The notes under the pieces: generated by a model
What the model was told of the DNA's origin: nothing
Seen by the model: only the letters and a program-made list of their open reading frames with translations
Databases searched by the model: none
Part shown: in pieces, positions 27,446 to 38,680 of the stretch
Layout: each line of letters begins with the position of its first letter
Position numbering within the stretch: position 1 is the stretch's first letter
DNA from: Crenobacter cavernae
GTDB taxonomy: Bacteria > Pseudomonadota > Gammaproteobacteria > Burkholderiales > Chromobacteriaceae
NCBI RefSeq assembly: GCF_003355495.1
Contig: NZ_CP031337.1
Span: 62,001 to 126,000, forward strand
Reading direction: 5' to 3'
DNA length: 64,000 nucleotides
Position numbers and translations under genes: made by a program

Positions 27446-28020
27446 ACCCGAACTGACCGAGACGCGCGAGCTCGGCCTGCCGCTCGAACCGATCGACGCG
27501 CCCTCCCCGCGCCGCCTGCGCGCCGCCAGGCAGCGTCTGCCGGTCCTGATCAGTACCGGTGCACTGGTCGCGCTGTGGTGGGTGGTGGGGGCTGACCGCC
27601 GGCGGCCTGGTGCCGGCGCTGTTCCTGCCGCCGCCCGACCGCGTGCTCGCCAGGTTGGCCGAGCTCTCCACTTCCAGCTTCATGGACGCGACGATCTGGC
27701 AGCACGCCGGCGCCAGCCTCGCGCGCGTCGCCGCTGCACTAGTCACCGCCTTGCTGACCGCGCTGCCGCTCGGCGTGCCGATCGGACTGAACCGCACCGC
27801 GCGCGCCGCGCTCGACCCGCTGATCGAGTTCTACCGGCCGGTGCCGCCGCTCGCCTACCTGCCGCTGACCGTGATCTGGTTCGGCATCGGCGAGGCGTCG
27901 AAAGTCTTGCTCATTACCGACGTCGTCATCGCCGGCATCCTGGCGATCGCGCTGATCGCGCTCGTGCTCGAACTGGCCTTGCGCGCGATCGAGCGCCGCT
28001 TCGCCGGCTGGAGCCGCTAG
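27429..28020 (+). pseudogene. tauC: Taurine ABC transporter permease, broken
   Basis: The N-terminal 50 residues and the first membrane segment (TGALVALWWVV) are in one frame and the rest in another. Removal of one G from the five-base run at 27587-27591 would join them as WWVVGLTAGGLVPALFLPP. In addition about 90 residues present in E. coli TauC are missing: IWFGIGEASKVLLI runs straight into TDVVIAGILAIALIALVLEL, deleting the central membrane helices and the EAA loop that contacts TauB. A homopolymer read error could explain the shift but not the deletion, so the transporter should be non-functional. Confidence 0.75.
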
Positions 28021-28038
28021 AAATCAATAGGAATCCGC

Positions 28039-28872
28039 ATGAGCAATATCCGTATCCAGGCGCTGAGCCCGACGCTCGGCGCCCTCCTGACCGGCGTCAA
28101 CCTCGGCCAAGCCCTGGGCGACGCAGACCGGCGCACGATCCACGACGCGCTGTTGAAGCACCAGCTGCTGCTCTTCGAGAACCAGCCGCTGACGCCGCGC
28201 CAGCAGCGCGACTTCGCCACGCGCTTCGGCGACCTGCACGTGCACCCGGTCTACCCGAACGTACCCGATCAGCCCGAGATCATGGTGCTCGACACGCACG
28301 CCGACAACCTGCCCGACAACGACAACTGGCACACCGACGTCACCTTCATCGAGACGCTGCCGCTCGGCGCGGTGCTGTCGGCGCGCGAGCTGCCGCCCGT
28401 CGGCGGCGACACGCTGTGGAGCAGCAGCACCGCGGCCTACGACGCGCTGTCCGAACTGCTCAAGGCGCTGCTAGCCGGGCTGACCGCCGAACACGAGTTC
28501 ACCCGGTCGTTTCCCGAGCACCGCTTCAAGGGCACGCCGCACTACGAACGCTGGCGCCGCGCGCGCGACGACCTCCCTGCCGTCGTCCACCCGGTGGTGC
28601 GCACCCACCCGGTCACCGGCCGCAAGGGCTTGTTCGTCAACGAAGGCTTCACCAGCCGCATCCGCGAGCTGTCGCAGAGGGAAAGCGACGCGCTGCTCGC
28701 CTTCCTGTTCGCCCACGCCGCGCGACCCGAGTTCACGCTGCGCTGGCGCTGGAAACAGCACGACCTGGCATTCTGGGACAACCGTACGACGCAGCATTAC
28801 GCGGTCGCCGACTACCTGCCGGCGCGCCGCATCATGCACCGCGCGACCATCCTCGGCGACAGGCCGTTCTGA
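28039..28872 (+). CDS. tauD: Taurine dioxygenase
   Basis: A 277-residue Fe(II)/2-oxoglutarate dioxygenase. WHTDVTF gives the His-x-Asp iron ligands and [10 protein letters not shown] the distal His; the conserved Arg lies in RRIMHRATI. It hydroxylates taurine to release sulfite and aminoacetaldehyde. The gene follows the broken tauC by 18 bases and is itself intact. An uptake-like 9-mer (28102) codes NLGQA near the start. Confidence 0.9.
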   Translation: MSNIRIQALSPTLGALLTGVNLGQALGDADRRTIHDALLKHQLLLFENQPLTPRQQRDFATRFGDLHVHPVYPNVPDQPEIMVLDTHADNLPDNDNWHTDVTFIETLPLGAVLSARELPPVGGDTLWSSSTAAYDALSELLKALLAGLTAEHEFTRSFPEHRFKGTPHYERWRRARDDLPAVVHPVVRTHPVTGRKGLFVNEGFTSRIRELSQRESDALLAFLFAHAARPEFTLRWRWKQHDLAFWDNRTTQHYAVADYLPARRIMHRATILGDRPF

Positions 28873-28890
28873 GCGTAGTCCAATAAAAAG

Positions 28891-28923
28891 GTTGGCCGAG
28901 CGTCCGAAATGGCGCTCGGCCAA
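28891..28923 (-). terminator. Inverted pair of uptake-like motifs after tauD
   Basis: TTGGCCGAG (28892) and CTCGGCCAA (28915) form an 11-bp stem. The adjacent A-rich AATAAAAAG becomes a T-run for leftward transcription; for tauD it gives a hairpin without T-run. Confidence 0.6.
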
Positions 28924-29054
28924 GCTCCTGAACGGCTTCAGCGCTGAGGCACAGGCAAGCGGCGCACGTGCGATCCCCGCAGGGCATGGCTGAAGAATAA
29001 AAATGGGAATCGAGCCGAATAGTCCAAAGGAATCGGGAAATTGCTGAGAAATGA

Positions 29055-29079
29055 AAAAAGCCGCTAAAAGCGGCTTTTT
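29055..29079. terminator. Terminator after tRNA-Pro(GGG)
   Basis: AAAAAGCCGCT (29055-29065) and AGCGGCTTTTT (29069-29079), three-base loop, A and T runs on both sides. Confidence 0.8.
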
Positions 29080-29090
29080 CTTAAAATGGT

Positions 29091-29167
29091 TGGTCGGAGT
29101 GAAAGGATTCGAACCTTCGACCCCCTGCACCCCATGCAGGTGCGCTACCAGGCTGCGCCACACTCCG
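29091..29167 (-). tRNA. tRNA-Pro (anticodon GGG)
   Basis: A 77-base cloverleaf with encoded CCA, anticodon loop ATGGGGT, D arm AGCCTGGTAGCGC and T arm GGTTCGAATCC. It is the last element of the thrS-to-merR cluster, 30 bases after the merR-like gene, a placement shared with other betaproteobacteria. Confidence 0.95.
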
Positions 29168-29196
29168 ACTCGAAGAACAAAATTATACCGTGCGAT

Positions 29197-29553
29197 TCAG
29201 GCTTTGCCAATCCCGGCGTTCAGCCAGTCGAGAATCGATTCGAGCTCGCGACGCACCTCTTCGGCGGTCGCCGGAACCGGCTGGCCGTCTTCGACCGTCA
29301 TTCGCTGGCGCGCGCCGCTGATGGTGAAGCCGTCGTCATACAGCAGGCCGCGGATGCGCCGCACCAGCAGCACCTCGTGGTGCTGGTAGTAACGGCGGTT
29401 GCCGCGGCGCTTCACCTGTTTGAGTTGGGAGAATTCCTGCTCCCAGTAGCGCAACACGTGCGGCTTCACTCCAGCCAGCTCGGCGACCTCACCGATGGTG
29501 AAGTAGCGTTTGGGCGGGATAGCAGGCAGCTCAAGCTTGTTTGTCGTCGCCAT
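29197..29553 (-). CDS. MerR-family transcriptional regulator
   Basis: A 118-residue protein with an N-terminal MerR helix-turn-helix ([20 protein letters not shown]) followed by the wing and a short dimerisation helix. There is no sensor domain and no metal-binding Cys. ATG 29553 is assumed; a TTG at 29565 is better spaced from AAGGGA and possible. The gene overlaps the end of ihfA. This MerR-like gene follows ihfA in many betaproteobacteria; its target is unknown. Confidence 0.85.
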   Translation of the reverse strand: MATTNKLELPAIPPKRYFTIGEVAELAGVKPHVLRYWEQEFSQLKQVKRRGNRRYYQHHEVLLVRRIRGLLYDDGFTISGARQRMTVEDGQPVPATAEEVRRELESILDWLNAGIGKA

Positions 29554-29836
29554 GGTGTTGCTCAACCATTCCCTTGAGTTTCTGGCTGGCGTGGAAGGTC
29601 ACCACGCGCCGTGCGGTGATCGGAATCTCTTCGCCGGTCTTCGGATTGCGGCCCGGCCGCTGCGGCTTGTCGCGCAGCTGGAAGTTGCCGAAGCCCGACA
29701 GCTTCACGCTGTCACCCGACTCGAGCGCGGTACGAATCTCTTCGAAGAACGTCTCGACCATGTCCTTGGCTTCGCGTTTGTTTAAACCCACCAGGTCGAA
29801 CAATAGGTCGGCCAACTCGGCTTTGGTCAAAGTCAT
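29531..29836 (-). CDS. ihfA: Integration host factor alpha subunit
   Basis: A 101-residue DNA-bending protein. It begins [13 protein letters not shown] and contains [19 protein letters not shown] and the beta-arm [12 protein letters not shown] with the intercalating Pro. It pairs with IhfB to bend DNA sharply. It follows pheT by 89 bases, the usual gammaproteobacterial and betaproteobacterial order. Confidence 0.95.
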   Translation of the reverse strand: MTLTKAELADLLFDLVGLNKREAKDMVETFFEEIRTALESGDSVKLSGFGNFQLRDKPQRPGRNPKTGEEIPITARRVVTFHASQKLKGMVEQHHGDDKQA

Positions 29837-29925
29837 GACTACCCCTTAATACAGCAACTAGCTATGGAACGCAACGACGGGCCCGGCTGCAACGGCCGGC
29901 CCCCGCCGCCCAACAAATCAATAGT

Positions 29926-32289
29926 TTACAGGCGAAGCGTCGCGCCGTGGTCGGCTTCGACCGCCTCGAGCAAGGCGGCGATCGCGGCGTCGACTTCCTC
30001 GTCGGTGAGGGTCTTGGCCGCATCCTGCAGCTTCACGCCGAAGGCGAGGCTCTTCTTGCCTTCGGGCACGCCTTTTCCGCGGTACACGTCGAACAGAGCG
30101 ATGTCGACGACGATGGCCGCCGCGACGCGCTGGAACGACGCCTGCATCGCCGCGACGGTCACCGCCTCGTCGACGACGAGCGCCAGGTCGCGGCGTGCCG
30201 CCTGGAACTTCGACACCGGACGCGCGCGCAGACGCTCGGTTTCGAGCACCACGTCGAGGTCGAGTTCGAACAGCACCGGCGCGTTCGGCAGGTCGTAGGC
30301 CTGCACCCAGCGCGGGTGCAGTTCGCCGACGAAGCCGACGACCTTGCCGTCGAGCAGCACTCGCGCGCAACGGCCCGGGTGGAAGGCCGGGTGTTCGGCG
30401 CGCGCGTAGGACGCGACGCGCGGATAGAGCAGCGCCTCGACGTCGCCCTTGGCGTCGAAGAAGTCGACGCGTTCGGCCTTGCCCGCCCACTGTTCGGGCT
30501 GGCGCGGACCCCAGGCGAGGCCGGCGATGCGCTCGGGCTGCTCGACGCTACCGTCGTTTTGTTTCAGGAACACGCGCGCCAACTCGAACACGCGCACGCG
30601 CGGCTGCTTGCGGTTCAGGTTGCCGACGAGCACGTCGACGAGGCCACCGATCAGGCTCGAGCGCATCACGCTCATCTGGCTGGCGATCGGGTTGATCAGC
30701 TTGACCGGGTTCGCGTTGCCGGCAAAGTCCGCCTCCCACTTCTCTTCGACGAAGGCGTAGGTGATGACTTCCTGGAAGTCGCGCGCGGCGAGCTTGCGGC
30801 GGATCAGTTCGCGCGGCTGGCGCGCTTCCGGCAGCGGCAGCATTGCGACGCGCGAGCGCGGCGCGTCGGCCGGGATCGCGTCGTAGCCGAACACGCGCGC
30901 GATTTCCTCGATCAGGTCCTCTTCGATCTCGACGTCGAAGCGGAAGCTCGGCGCGGCGACGTCGAAGCCGTCGACGTTGGCCGAGGCTTCGAAGCCGAGG
31001 CGCGCGAAGATCGCGGCGATCTCTTCGTTCTTGAGTTCGAGGCCGAGCACCTTGTTCACGCGCGAGGTGCGTACCTTCACGGTCGCACGCTCGGGCAGTT
31101 GGCCGAGCGTCTCGGTCACAGGGCCCGCCTCACCGCCGGCGATGTCGAGCACCAGGCGCGTCGCACGCTCGATCGCGTCGCGGGCGAGCACGAAGTCGAC
31201 GCCGCGCTCGAAGCGGTAGGACGAATCCGAACCGAAGCCGAGCGCGCGTGCGCGGCCGGCGATCGCGCCGGGCGCGAAGAAAGCCGACTCGAGGAAGATG
31301 TCGCGCGTCTCATCGGTGACGCTGGAGTTCAGGCCGCCCATGATGCCGGCGATGCCGATCGCCTGGCTGTCGTCGGCGATCACGAGCGTGTCGGCGGCGA
31401 GCTCGACTTCCTTCTCGTTCAGGCAGACGAGCTTCTCGTCGGGCCCGGTCATGCGCACGGTGATGCCGCCGGCGATCTTCGCCAGGTCGAACGCGTGCAT
31501 CGGTTGGCCGAGCTCGAGCAGGATGTAGTTGGTCACGTCGACCAGCGCCGAGATCGAGCGCAGGCCCGAGCGTTCGAGGCGCTGGCGCATCCAGTCGGGC
31601 GTCTTCGCGCTCGGATTCACGCCGCGGATCACGCGGCCGAGGTAGCGGCCGCAGGCGGCAGGTGCGGCGATCTTCACCGGCAGCGTGTCGTCGAGGGTCG
31701 GCGCGACCGGCTCGATCGCCTCGGCGGAAAGCGGCGCGCCGGTCAGCGCGGCCACTTCGCGCGCAATGCCCTTGATCGACAGGCAGTCGGCGCGGTTCGG
31801 CGTGATCTTCAGCGTGAACAGCGTATCGTCGAGTTCGAGGTAGTCGCGGATGTCCGCACCGACCGGGGCATCGGCCGGCAGCACCAGCAGACCGTCGGCG
31901 TCGTCGGGCACGCCCAGTTCCTTGCCGGAACACAGCATGCCGCCCGATTCGACGCCGCGCATCTTGGTCGGCTTGATCTTGAAGTCGCCCGGCAGCACCG
32001 CGCCCGGCAGCGCGCACGGCACTTTCAGGCCGACGGCGACGTTCGGCGCGCCGCACACGATCTGCACCAGTTCGCCGGTTCCGACGTCGACACGGGTGAC
32101 GCGCAGGCGGTCGGCGTTCTCGTGCTTGGCGACCTCCTTGACCTCGGCGATCACGACGCCGCTAAACGCCGACGCGGCCGCTTCGGTTTCTTCGACTTCG
32201 AGGCCGGCCATCGTCAACAGATGCGACAGCGCGTCCGAATCGATCGCCGGCGAGGTCCAGCGACGCAACCAGTTTTCAGAGAATTTCAT
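29926..32289 (-). CDS. pheT: Phenylalanyl-tRNA synthetase beta subunit
   Basis: A 787-residue subunit with all family domains: the tRNA-binding EMAP-like domain near residues 40-150 (EVAKHENADRLRVTRVDVG), the B3/4 editing domain, B5, the catalytic-like core, and the C-terminal anticodon-binding FDX-ACB domain. It acts as an alpha2-beta2 tetramer with PheS. Three uptake-like 9-mers lie within it (30977, 31099, 31504). It follows pheS by 18 bases. Confidence 0.97.
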   Translation of the reverse strand: MKFSENWLRRWTSPAIDSDALSHLLTMAGLEVEETEAAASAFSGVVIAEVKEVAKHENADRLRVTRVDVGTGELVQIVCGAPNVAVGLKVPCALPGAVLPGDFKIKPTKMRGVESGGMLCSGKELGVPDDADGLLVLPADAPVGADIRDYLELDDTLFTLKITPNRADCLSIKGIAREVAALTGAPLSAEAIEPVAPTLDDTLPVKIAAPAACGRYLGRVIRGVNPSAKTPDWMRQRLERSGLRSISALVDVTNYILLELGQPMHAFDLAKIAGGITVRMTGPDEKLVCLNEKEVELAADTLVIADDSQAIGIAGIMGGLNSSVTDETRDIFLESAFFAPGAIAGRARALGFGSDSSYRFERGVDFVLARDAIERATRLVLDIAGGEAGPVTETLGQLPERATVKVRTSRVNKVLGLELKNEEIAAIFARLGFEASANVDGFDVAAPSFRFDVEIEEDLIEEIARVFGYDAIPADAPRSRVAMLPLPEARQPRELIRRKLAARDFQEVITYAFVEEKWEADFAGNANPVKLINPIASQMSVMRSSLIGGLVDVLVGNLNRKQPRVRVFELARVFLKQNDGSVEQPERIAGLAWGPRQPEQWAGKAERVDFFDAKGDVEALLYPRVASYARAEHPAFHPGRCARVLLDGKVVGFVGELHPRWVQAYDLPNAPVLFELDLDVVLETERLRARPVSKFQAARRDLALVVDEAVTVAAMQASFQRVAAAIVVDIALFDVYRGKGVPEGKKSLAFGVKLQDAAKTLTDEEVDAAIAALLEAVEADHGATLRL

Positions 32290-32307
32290 GTTCCGCTCCG
32301 CCCGCGA

Positions 32308-33351
<1,044 letters not shown>

Positions 33352-33391
33352 TCAGTGCTCTTCAAGCTCGGCCAAGCTTGTGGCCGAAAGC

Positions 33392-33424
33392 ATAAAAAAA
33401 GGGAGGCGCAGACGCCTCCCTCTG
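33392..33424 (-). terminator. Terminator between rplT and pheS
   Basis: A GGGAGGCG/CGCCTCCC stem followed on the minus strand by a T7 run. It ends the infC-rpmI-rplT transcript or acts as a pheS attenuator; no Phe-rich leader peptide was found. Confidence 0.7.
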
Positions 33425-33437
33425 GATCGTCTTGCGA

Positions 33438-33797
33438 TTAGGCAGCCAGTTGGGCCTTCGCTTTTTCCACGATCTGGGCAAAAGCCGGCTTGTCGAACAC
33501 CGCCAGGTCGGCCAGCACTTTGCGGTCGATCTGGATGTCGGCTTTCTTCAGGCCGTTCATGAATTTGCTGTACGGCAGGCCGTTTTCGCGGGCCGCGGCG
33601 TTGATACGCGCGATCCACAGCTGGCGGAACTGACGCTTGCGCTGACGACGGTCACGGTATGCGTACTGACCGGCTTTCATCACCGCCTGTTTGGCGATGC
33701 GATAGACGTTCTTGCGACGGCCGCGATAGCCTTTCGCCAGGGCGAGGACCTTCTTATGACGGGCGCGAGCGGTTACACCGCGTTTTACACGAGGCAT
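33438..33797 (-). CDS. rplT: 50S ribosomal protein L20
   Basis: A 119-residue L20, starting [18 protein letters not shown], with the conserved [21 protein letters not shown] segment. It binds 23S rRNA during early 50S assembly and in other bacteria represses its own operon. Eleven bases after rpmI. Confidence 0.97.
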   Translation of the reverse strand: MPRVKRGVTARARHKKVLALAKGYRGRRKNVYRIAKQAVMKAGQYAYRDRRQRKRQFRQLWIARINAAARENGLPYSKFMNGLKKADIQIDRKVLADLAVFDKPAFAQIVEKAKAQLAA

Positions 33798-33808
33798 GTC
33801 TTAACTCC

Positions 33809-34006
33809 TTAAGCGTAGGGCAGCATTGCGCGAACAGAAGCCATGTTGCTTGCGTCCACCATCGAGGTGCCGCGCAGCTGGCGTTTGTTCTTGGTGGTTT
33901 TCTTGGTGAGAATGTGACGCTTGAAAGCGTGACCACGTTTCACACCACCATTACCCAACACTTTCAAGCGTTTTTTCGCGCTCGATTTGGTCTTCATCTT
34001 CGGCAT
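33809..34006 (-). CDS. rpmI: 50S ribosomal protein L35
   Basis: A 65-residue L35. ATG 34006 gives the universal start [16 protein letters not shown]; the longer frame to 34057 is not used. The gene lies between infC and rplT as in most bacteria. Confidence 0.95.
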   Translation of the reverse strand: MPKMKTKSSAKKRLKVLGNGGVKRGHAFKRHILTKKTTKNKRQLRGTSMVDASNMASVRAMLPYA

Positions 34007-34112
34007 GGATAGGCTCCTGCTGAAATTTCTTAGATTCGGCGTAGGGTGGGTTTGCACCGCTTAAAACCGCTACGCCCCGCTTTTTATGCAGCGTTTGACC
34101 GCCACAAAATCG

Positions 34113-34136
34113 ACACGGCAGGTCGCCCTGCCGTGT
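34113..34136 (-). promoter_or_regulatory. Hairpin in the infC-rpmI gap
   Basis: ACACGGCAGG (34113-34122) and CCTGCCGTGT (34127-34136), four-base loop. On the minus strand only CGATTTTG follows, so it is a weak terminator at best. It could form part of the L20-responsive leader of rpmI. Confidence 0.4.
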
Positions 34137-34158
34137 TGAAGTCCATGATTATACCCGA

Positions 34159-34677
34159 TTATTTTTTCTTCGGGGCAATCATCATCACCATCTGGCGACC
34201 TTCGAGCCTGGGGAACTGCTCCACCACGCCCACTTCGGCCAGATCGGCTTCCACGCGCTTCAAGAGCTTCAGGCCGATGTCCTGGTGCGCCATCTCGCGA
34301 CCGCGGAAACGCAGCGTCACCTTGGCCTTGTCGCCGTCGGTGAGGAAGCGGATCAGGTTGCGCAACTTGACACCATAGTCGCCGTCGTCGGTACCCGGAC
34401 GGAATTTGACTTCCTTGATCTGGATCTGCTTCTGTTTCTGCTTCGCTTCGTGACGTTTCTTCGACTGTTCGTACTTGAACTTGCCGTAGTCCATCAGCTT
34501 GCAGACCGGTGGCTGGGCCGTCGGAGAGATTTCGACCAGGTCGATGTCTTTCTCTTCGGCCAAGGCCATGGCTTCACGCAGGCTGACGATGCCGAGCTGC
34601 TCGCCTTCGACGCCTACCAGACGGATTTCGCGCGCGGTGATTTCACCGTTGATCCGCGCTTCGCGTTCCTGAGCTAT
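34159..34677 (-). CDS. infC: Translation initiation factor IF-3, probable AUA start
   Basis: A 172-residue IF-3. The N-domain has [19 protein letters not shown] and the C-domain [20 protein letters not shown], ending IAPKKK. The first ATG in frame is internal (34569, coding [11 protein letters not shown]) and would remove the start of the N-domain. Homology runs up to an ATA codon at 34675-34677 (read AUA, then AQEREARIN), preceded by AGGAG with an eight-base spacing. IF-3 genes are known for rare start codons (AUU in E. coli), which let IF-3 repress its own translation; AUA would serve the same purpose. Confidence 0.9.
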   Translation of the reverse strand: MAQEREARINGEITAREIRLVGVEGEQLGIVSLREAMALAEEKDIDLVEISPTAQPPVCKLMDYGKFKYEQSKKRHEAKQKQKQIQIKEVKFRPGTDDGDYGVKLRNLIRFLTDGDKAKVTLRFRGREMAHQDIGLKLLKRVEADLAEVGVVEQFPRLEGRQMVMMIAPKKK

Positions 34678-34712
34678 AGCTTGTACTCCTGTTCAGATTG
34701 ATGGGCCGACGA

Positions 34713-36617
34713 TCAGTGCTTCGACCGCTCGCTATTGAGTCGGTCGAGCAGCGCGTCAAGCGGGACCTGACCCAGATCTTCGCCATGACGCGCGCGTACG
34801 GCCACAAGTGCACCCGCTTTCTCCTTGTCGCCGACGATGATCTGGTACGGCAACTTCTGCAGGCTGTGTTCGCGGATTTTATAGCCGATCTTCTCGTTCC
34901 TCAAGTCGAGCTCGACGCGGAAGCCTTGTTTTTTCAGCGCTTCTGCCACATCGGCCGCATAATCGGCCTGGTCGTCGGTGATGCTCATCACCACCGCCTG
35001 CACCGGAGCGAGCCACAGCGGGAAGGCGCCGGCGTGGTTTTCGATCAGGATACCGATGAAGCGCTCGAGCGAACCGAGGATCGCGCGATGCAGCATCACC
35101 GGGCGTTTGCGGGTGTTGTCCTCGGCGACGTACTCGGCGTCGAGGCGCTCTGGCAGCACGAAGTCGAGCTGCAGCGTGCCGCACTGCCACGAGCGGCCGA
35201 GCGCGTCCTTGATGTGATATTCGACCTTCGGACCGTAGAAGGCGCCCTCGCCCGGCAATTCCTCCCATTCGACGCCGCAGGCGGCGAGCGCCTGACGCAA
35301 GCCGTCTTCGGCCCTGTCCCACACCTCATCGGAACCGGCACGCTTCTCGGGGCGCAGCGACAGCTTGATTGCCACGTTGTCGAAGCCGAATACCTTGTAG
35401 ACCTGCATCGTCAGTTCGTTGAACGCCTGCGCCTCGGCGATGATCTGCTCTTCGGTACAGAAGATGTGCGCGTCGTCCTGGACGAAGCCGCGCACGCGCA
35501 TCAGGCCGTGCAGCGCGCCGGACGGCTCGTTGCGGTGACAGGCACCGAACTCGGCCAACCTCAAGGGCAGGTCGCGATACGAGCGCAGCCCCTGGTTGAA
35601 CACCTGGACGTGGCCCGGGCAGTTCATCGGCTTGACCGCGTAGTCGCGCTTCTCCGACTCGGTGGTGAACATATTGTCGCGGTAGTTGTCCCAGTGGCCG
35701 GACTTCTCCCACAGCACGCGGTCCATCACCATCGGCGTCTTGATTTCCTGATAGCCGGCTGCGGTCAGCGTCGCACGCATGTACTGCTCGATGCTCTGCC
35801 ACAGGCTCCAGCCCTTCGGGTGCCAGAACACCATGCCCGGCGCCTCGTCCTGCAGGTGGAACAGGTCGAGTTGCTTGCCGAGCTTGCGGTGGTCGCGCTT
35901 TTCCGCCTCTTCGAGCATGAACAGATACTGCTCGAGATCTTCCTTCTTCGCCCACGCGGTGCCGTACACGCGCTGCAGCATCTCGTTCTTGCTGTCGCCG
36001 CGCCAGTAGGCGCCGGCGACCTTCATCAGCTTGAACACCTTCAGCTTGCCGGTCGACGGTACGTGCGGGCCGCGGCACAGGTCGGTGAACCCGCCTTCGC
36101 GGTACAGGCTCAGCACTTCGCCCTGCGGGATCGATTCGATGATCTCAGCCTTGTACGCCTCGCCGATCGACTTGAAGTAGGCGACTGCTTCGTCGCGCGA
36201 CAACTCGTAGCGCTCGACCGGGATGTCTTTCTTGGCCAGCTCGGTCATCTTCTTCTCGATGGCGACGAGGTCTTCCGGCGTAAACGGGCGCTTGTACGCG
36301 AAGTCGTAGTAGAAGCCGTTCTCGATTTCCGGCCCGATTGTCACCTGCGCTTCCGGGAACAGCTCTTTGACCGCATACGCGAGCAAGTGGGCGGTCGAGT
36401 GACGGATGATGGACAGGCCATCGGCGTCCTTGTCGGTGACGATGGCGAGATCGGCGTCGGATTCGATCAGAAAGGAGGTATCGACCAGCTGGCCGTCGAC
36501 GCGACCGGCGAGCGCGGCACGCGCCAGACCCGCGCCGATCGACGCGGCCACATCGTGGACCGTGACCGGGGCATCGAAGGAACGGACGGAACCGTCGGGC
36601 AGACGAATATCGGGCAT
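34713..36617 (-). CDS. thrS: Threonyl-tRNA synthetase
   Basis: A 634-residue synthetase. ATG 36617 is chosen as it gives the TGS start [14 protein letters not shown] and has TGGAGT upstream; the frame runs further up but that part is not related. The editing domain has [15 protein letters not shown]. The catalytic core has [10 protein letters not shown] and [10 protein letters not shown], and the C-terminal anticodon-binding domain ends [12 protein letters not shown]. An uptake-like 9-mer lies at 35550. The mRNA leader holds a strong terminator (36684-36712). Confidence 0.97.
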   Translation of the reverse strand: MPDIRLPDGSVRSFDAPVTVHDVAASIGAGLARAALAGRVDGQLVDTSFLIESDADLAIVTDKDADGLSIIRHSTAHLLAYAVKELFPEAQVTIGPEIENGFYYDFAYKRPFTPEDLVAIEKKMTELAKKDIPVERYELSRDEAVAYFKSIGEAYKAEIIESIPQGEVLSLYREGGFTDLCRGPHVPSTGKLKVFKLMKVAGAYWRGDSKNEMLQRVYGTAWAKKEDLEQYLFMLEEAEKRDHRKLGKQLDLFHLQDEAPGMVFWHPKGWSLWQSIEQYMRATLTAAGYQEIKTPMVMDRVLWEKSGHWDNYRDNMFTTESEKRDYAVKPMNCPGHVQVFNQGLRSYRDLPLRLAEFGACHRNEPSGALHGLMRVRGFVQDDAHIFCTEEQIIAEAQAFNELTMQVYKVFGFDNVAIKLSLRPEKRAGSDEVWDRAEDGLRQALAACGVEWEELPGEGAFYGPKVEYHIKDALGRSWQCGTLQLDFVLPERLDAEYVAEDNTRKRPVMLHRAILGSLERFIGILIENHAGAFPLWLAPVQAVVMSITDDQADYAADVAEALKKQGFRVELDLRNEKIGYKIREHSLQKLPYQIIVGDKEKAGALVAVRARHGEDLGQVPLDALLDRLNSERSKH

Positions 36618-36683
36618 ATCAACTCCAGGGGGTTGGATGGCCGGCTTTCGCGCGGCCTGGCGCGACGAGGTCGAAAAAAAACC

Positions 36684-36712
36684 AAAAAAAAAGTGCGGCC
36701 TGAGCCGCACTT
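36684..36712 (-). terminator. Strong terminator upstream of thrS
   Basis: AAGTGCGGC (36691-36699) and GCCGCACTT (36704-36712), four-base loop; on the minus strand a run of nine T follows, then a second T-run. It lies between tRNA-Val and thrS, 66 bases before the thrS start codon. It may end the tRNA transcript or attenuate thrS. Confidence 0.8.
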
Positions 36713-36803
36713 CTTTTGTTTGCATGGGAACACCCGTGGCTCGAATCAACCGATTAGGGTGATAGTAGTTCGAAACGCCATGATGTTGCTCCCCGCAAGA
36801 ATT

Positions 36804-36880
36804 TGGTAGGCACGATTGGATTCGAACCAACGACCCCCACCATGTCAAGGTGGTGCTCTAACCAACTGAGCTACGTGCCT
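36804..36880 (-). tRNA. tRNA-Val (anticodon GAC)
   Basis: A 77-base cloverleaf with encoded CCA, anticodon loop TTGACAT, D arm AGCTCAGTTGGTTAGAGC and T arm GGTTCGAATCC. Confidence 0.95.
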
Positions 36881-36985
36881 GTCGTCGTCTTGTTGAAGAC
36901 AGGACACGAATGTTAGCGATGCCCGTTCGGCTTGGCAAGCGCTTTTTGCGAAAAAGTCCGTCGACGGCGGGATCGGTTATACTAG

Positions 36986-38143
<1,158 letters not shown>

Positions 38144-38154
38144 GATAGAGGAAC

Positions 38155-38191
38155 CTTGGCCAAGCTTGAAGGTCTTGAAAGCTTGGCCGAG
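38155..38191. repeat. Inverted uptake-like motif pair between tgt and yajC
   Basis: CTTGGCCAAGCTT (38155-38167) and AAGCTTGGCCGAG (38179-38191) are inverted copies with one mismatch. The right half is an exact uptake-like 9-mer (38183); the left carries one change. No T-run follows. Confidence 0.6.
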
Positions 38192-38307
38192 CCGGCATGC
38201 TCGATGCGGTTGGAAAAGCCATGCCGTGTAGCTAGAATGCCCGGCTCGGTTATACCCCCTGCCGACACCCCACGCACACACTTACGTTTCAACAAGGGAG
38301 CGACACG

Positions 38308-38625
38308 ATGTTCATTACCCCCGCCTACGCGGCCACCGGCCCGGCCGGCCTCGACCTGATGAGTTTCCTGCCGATGATCGCGATCTTCGCGGTCTTCTGG
38401 CTGCTTCTGATCCGCCCGCAGCAGAAAAAGGCGAAAGAGCATCAGAAGATGCTGTCGGTGCTGGAAAAAGGCGACGAAGTCGTCACCCAGGGCGGCGTCG
38501 CCGGTCGCGTGACCAAGGTCGGCGAAGCCTTCCTGGCCGTCGAGATCGCCAACGGCGTGGAAATCCAGGTTCAGCGCAGCGCCGTTTCCGGCAAGCTGGA
38601 AAAAGGCACGCTGAAGTCCCTGTAA
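38308..38625 (+). CDS. yajC: Preprotein translocase subunit YajC
   Basis: A 105-residue membrane protein with one helix (MSFLPMIAIFAVFWLLLIRP) and the conserved RPQQKKAKEHQKML and GDEVVTQGGVAGRVTKV segments. It associates with SecDF-YidC. GGGAGCG lies upstream of the ATG. Confidence 0.95.
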   Translation: MFITPAYAATGPAGLDLMSFLPMIAIFAVFWLLLIRPQQKKAKEHQKMLSVLEKGDEVVTQGGVAGRVTKVGEAFLAVEIANGVEIQVQRSAVSGKLEKGTLKSL

Positions 38626-38631
38626 CCCGAG

Positions 38632-38662
38632 CGGAGCCGTCTTCGACACGAAGACGGCTCCG
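38632..38662 (+). promoter_or_regulatory. Hairpin between yajC and secD
   Basis: CGGAGCCGTCTTC (38632-38644) and GAAGACGGCTCCG (38650-38662), five-base loop. No T-run; it may limit readthrough or shape relative expression of yajC and secD. Confidence 0.5.
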
Positions 38663-38680
38663 TCGCATTCAAGAACTGCC

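Noticed and set aside
36691..36699. AAGTGCGGC resembling the Haemophilus uptake signal
   Set aside because: A single terminator stem; the motif is not repeated elsewhere in the window as far as I could see.
34698..36809. A 703-codon frame on the plus strand
   Set aside because: Antisense of thrS.
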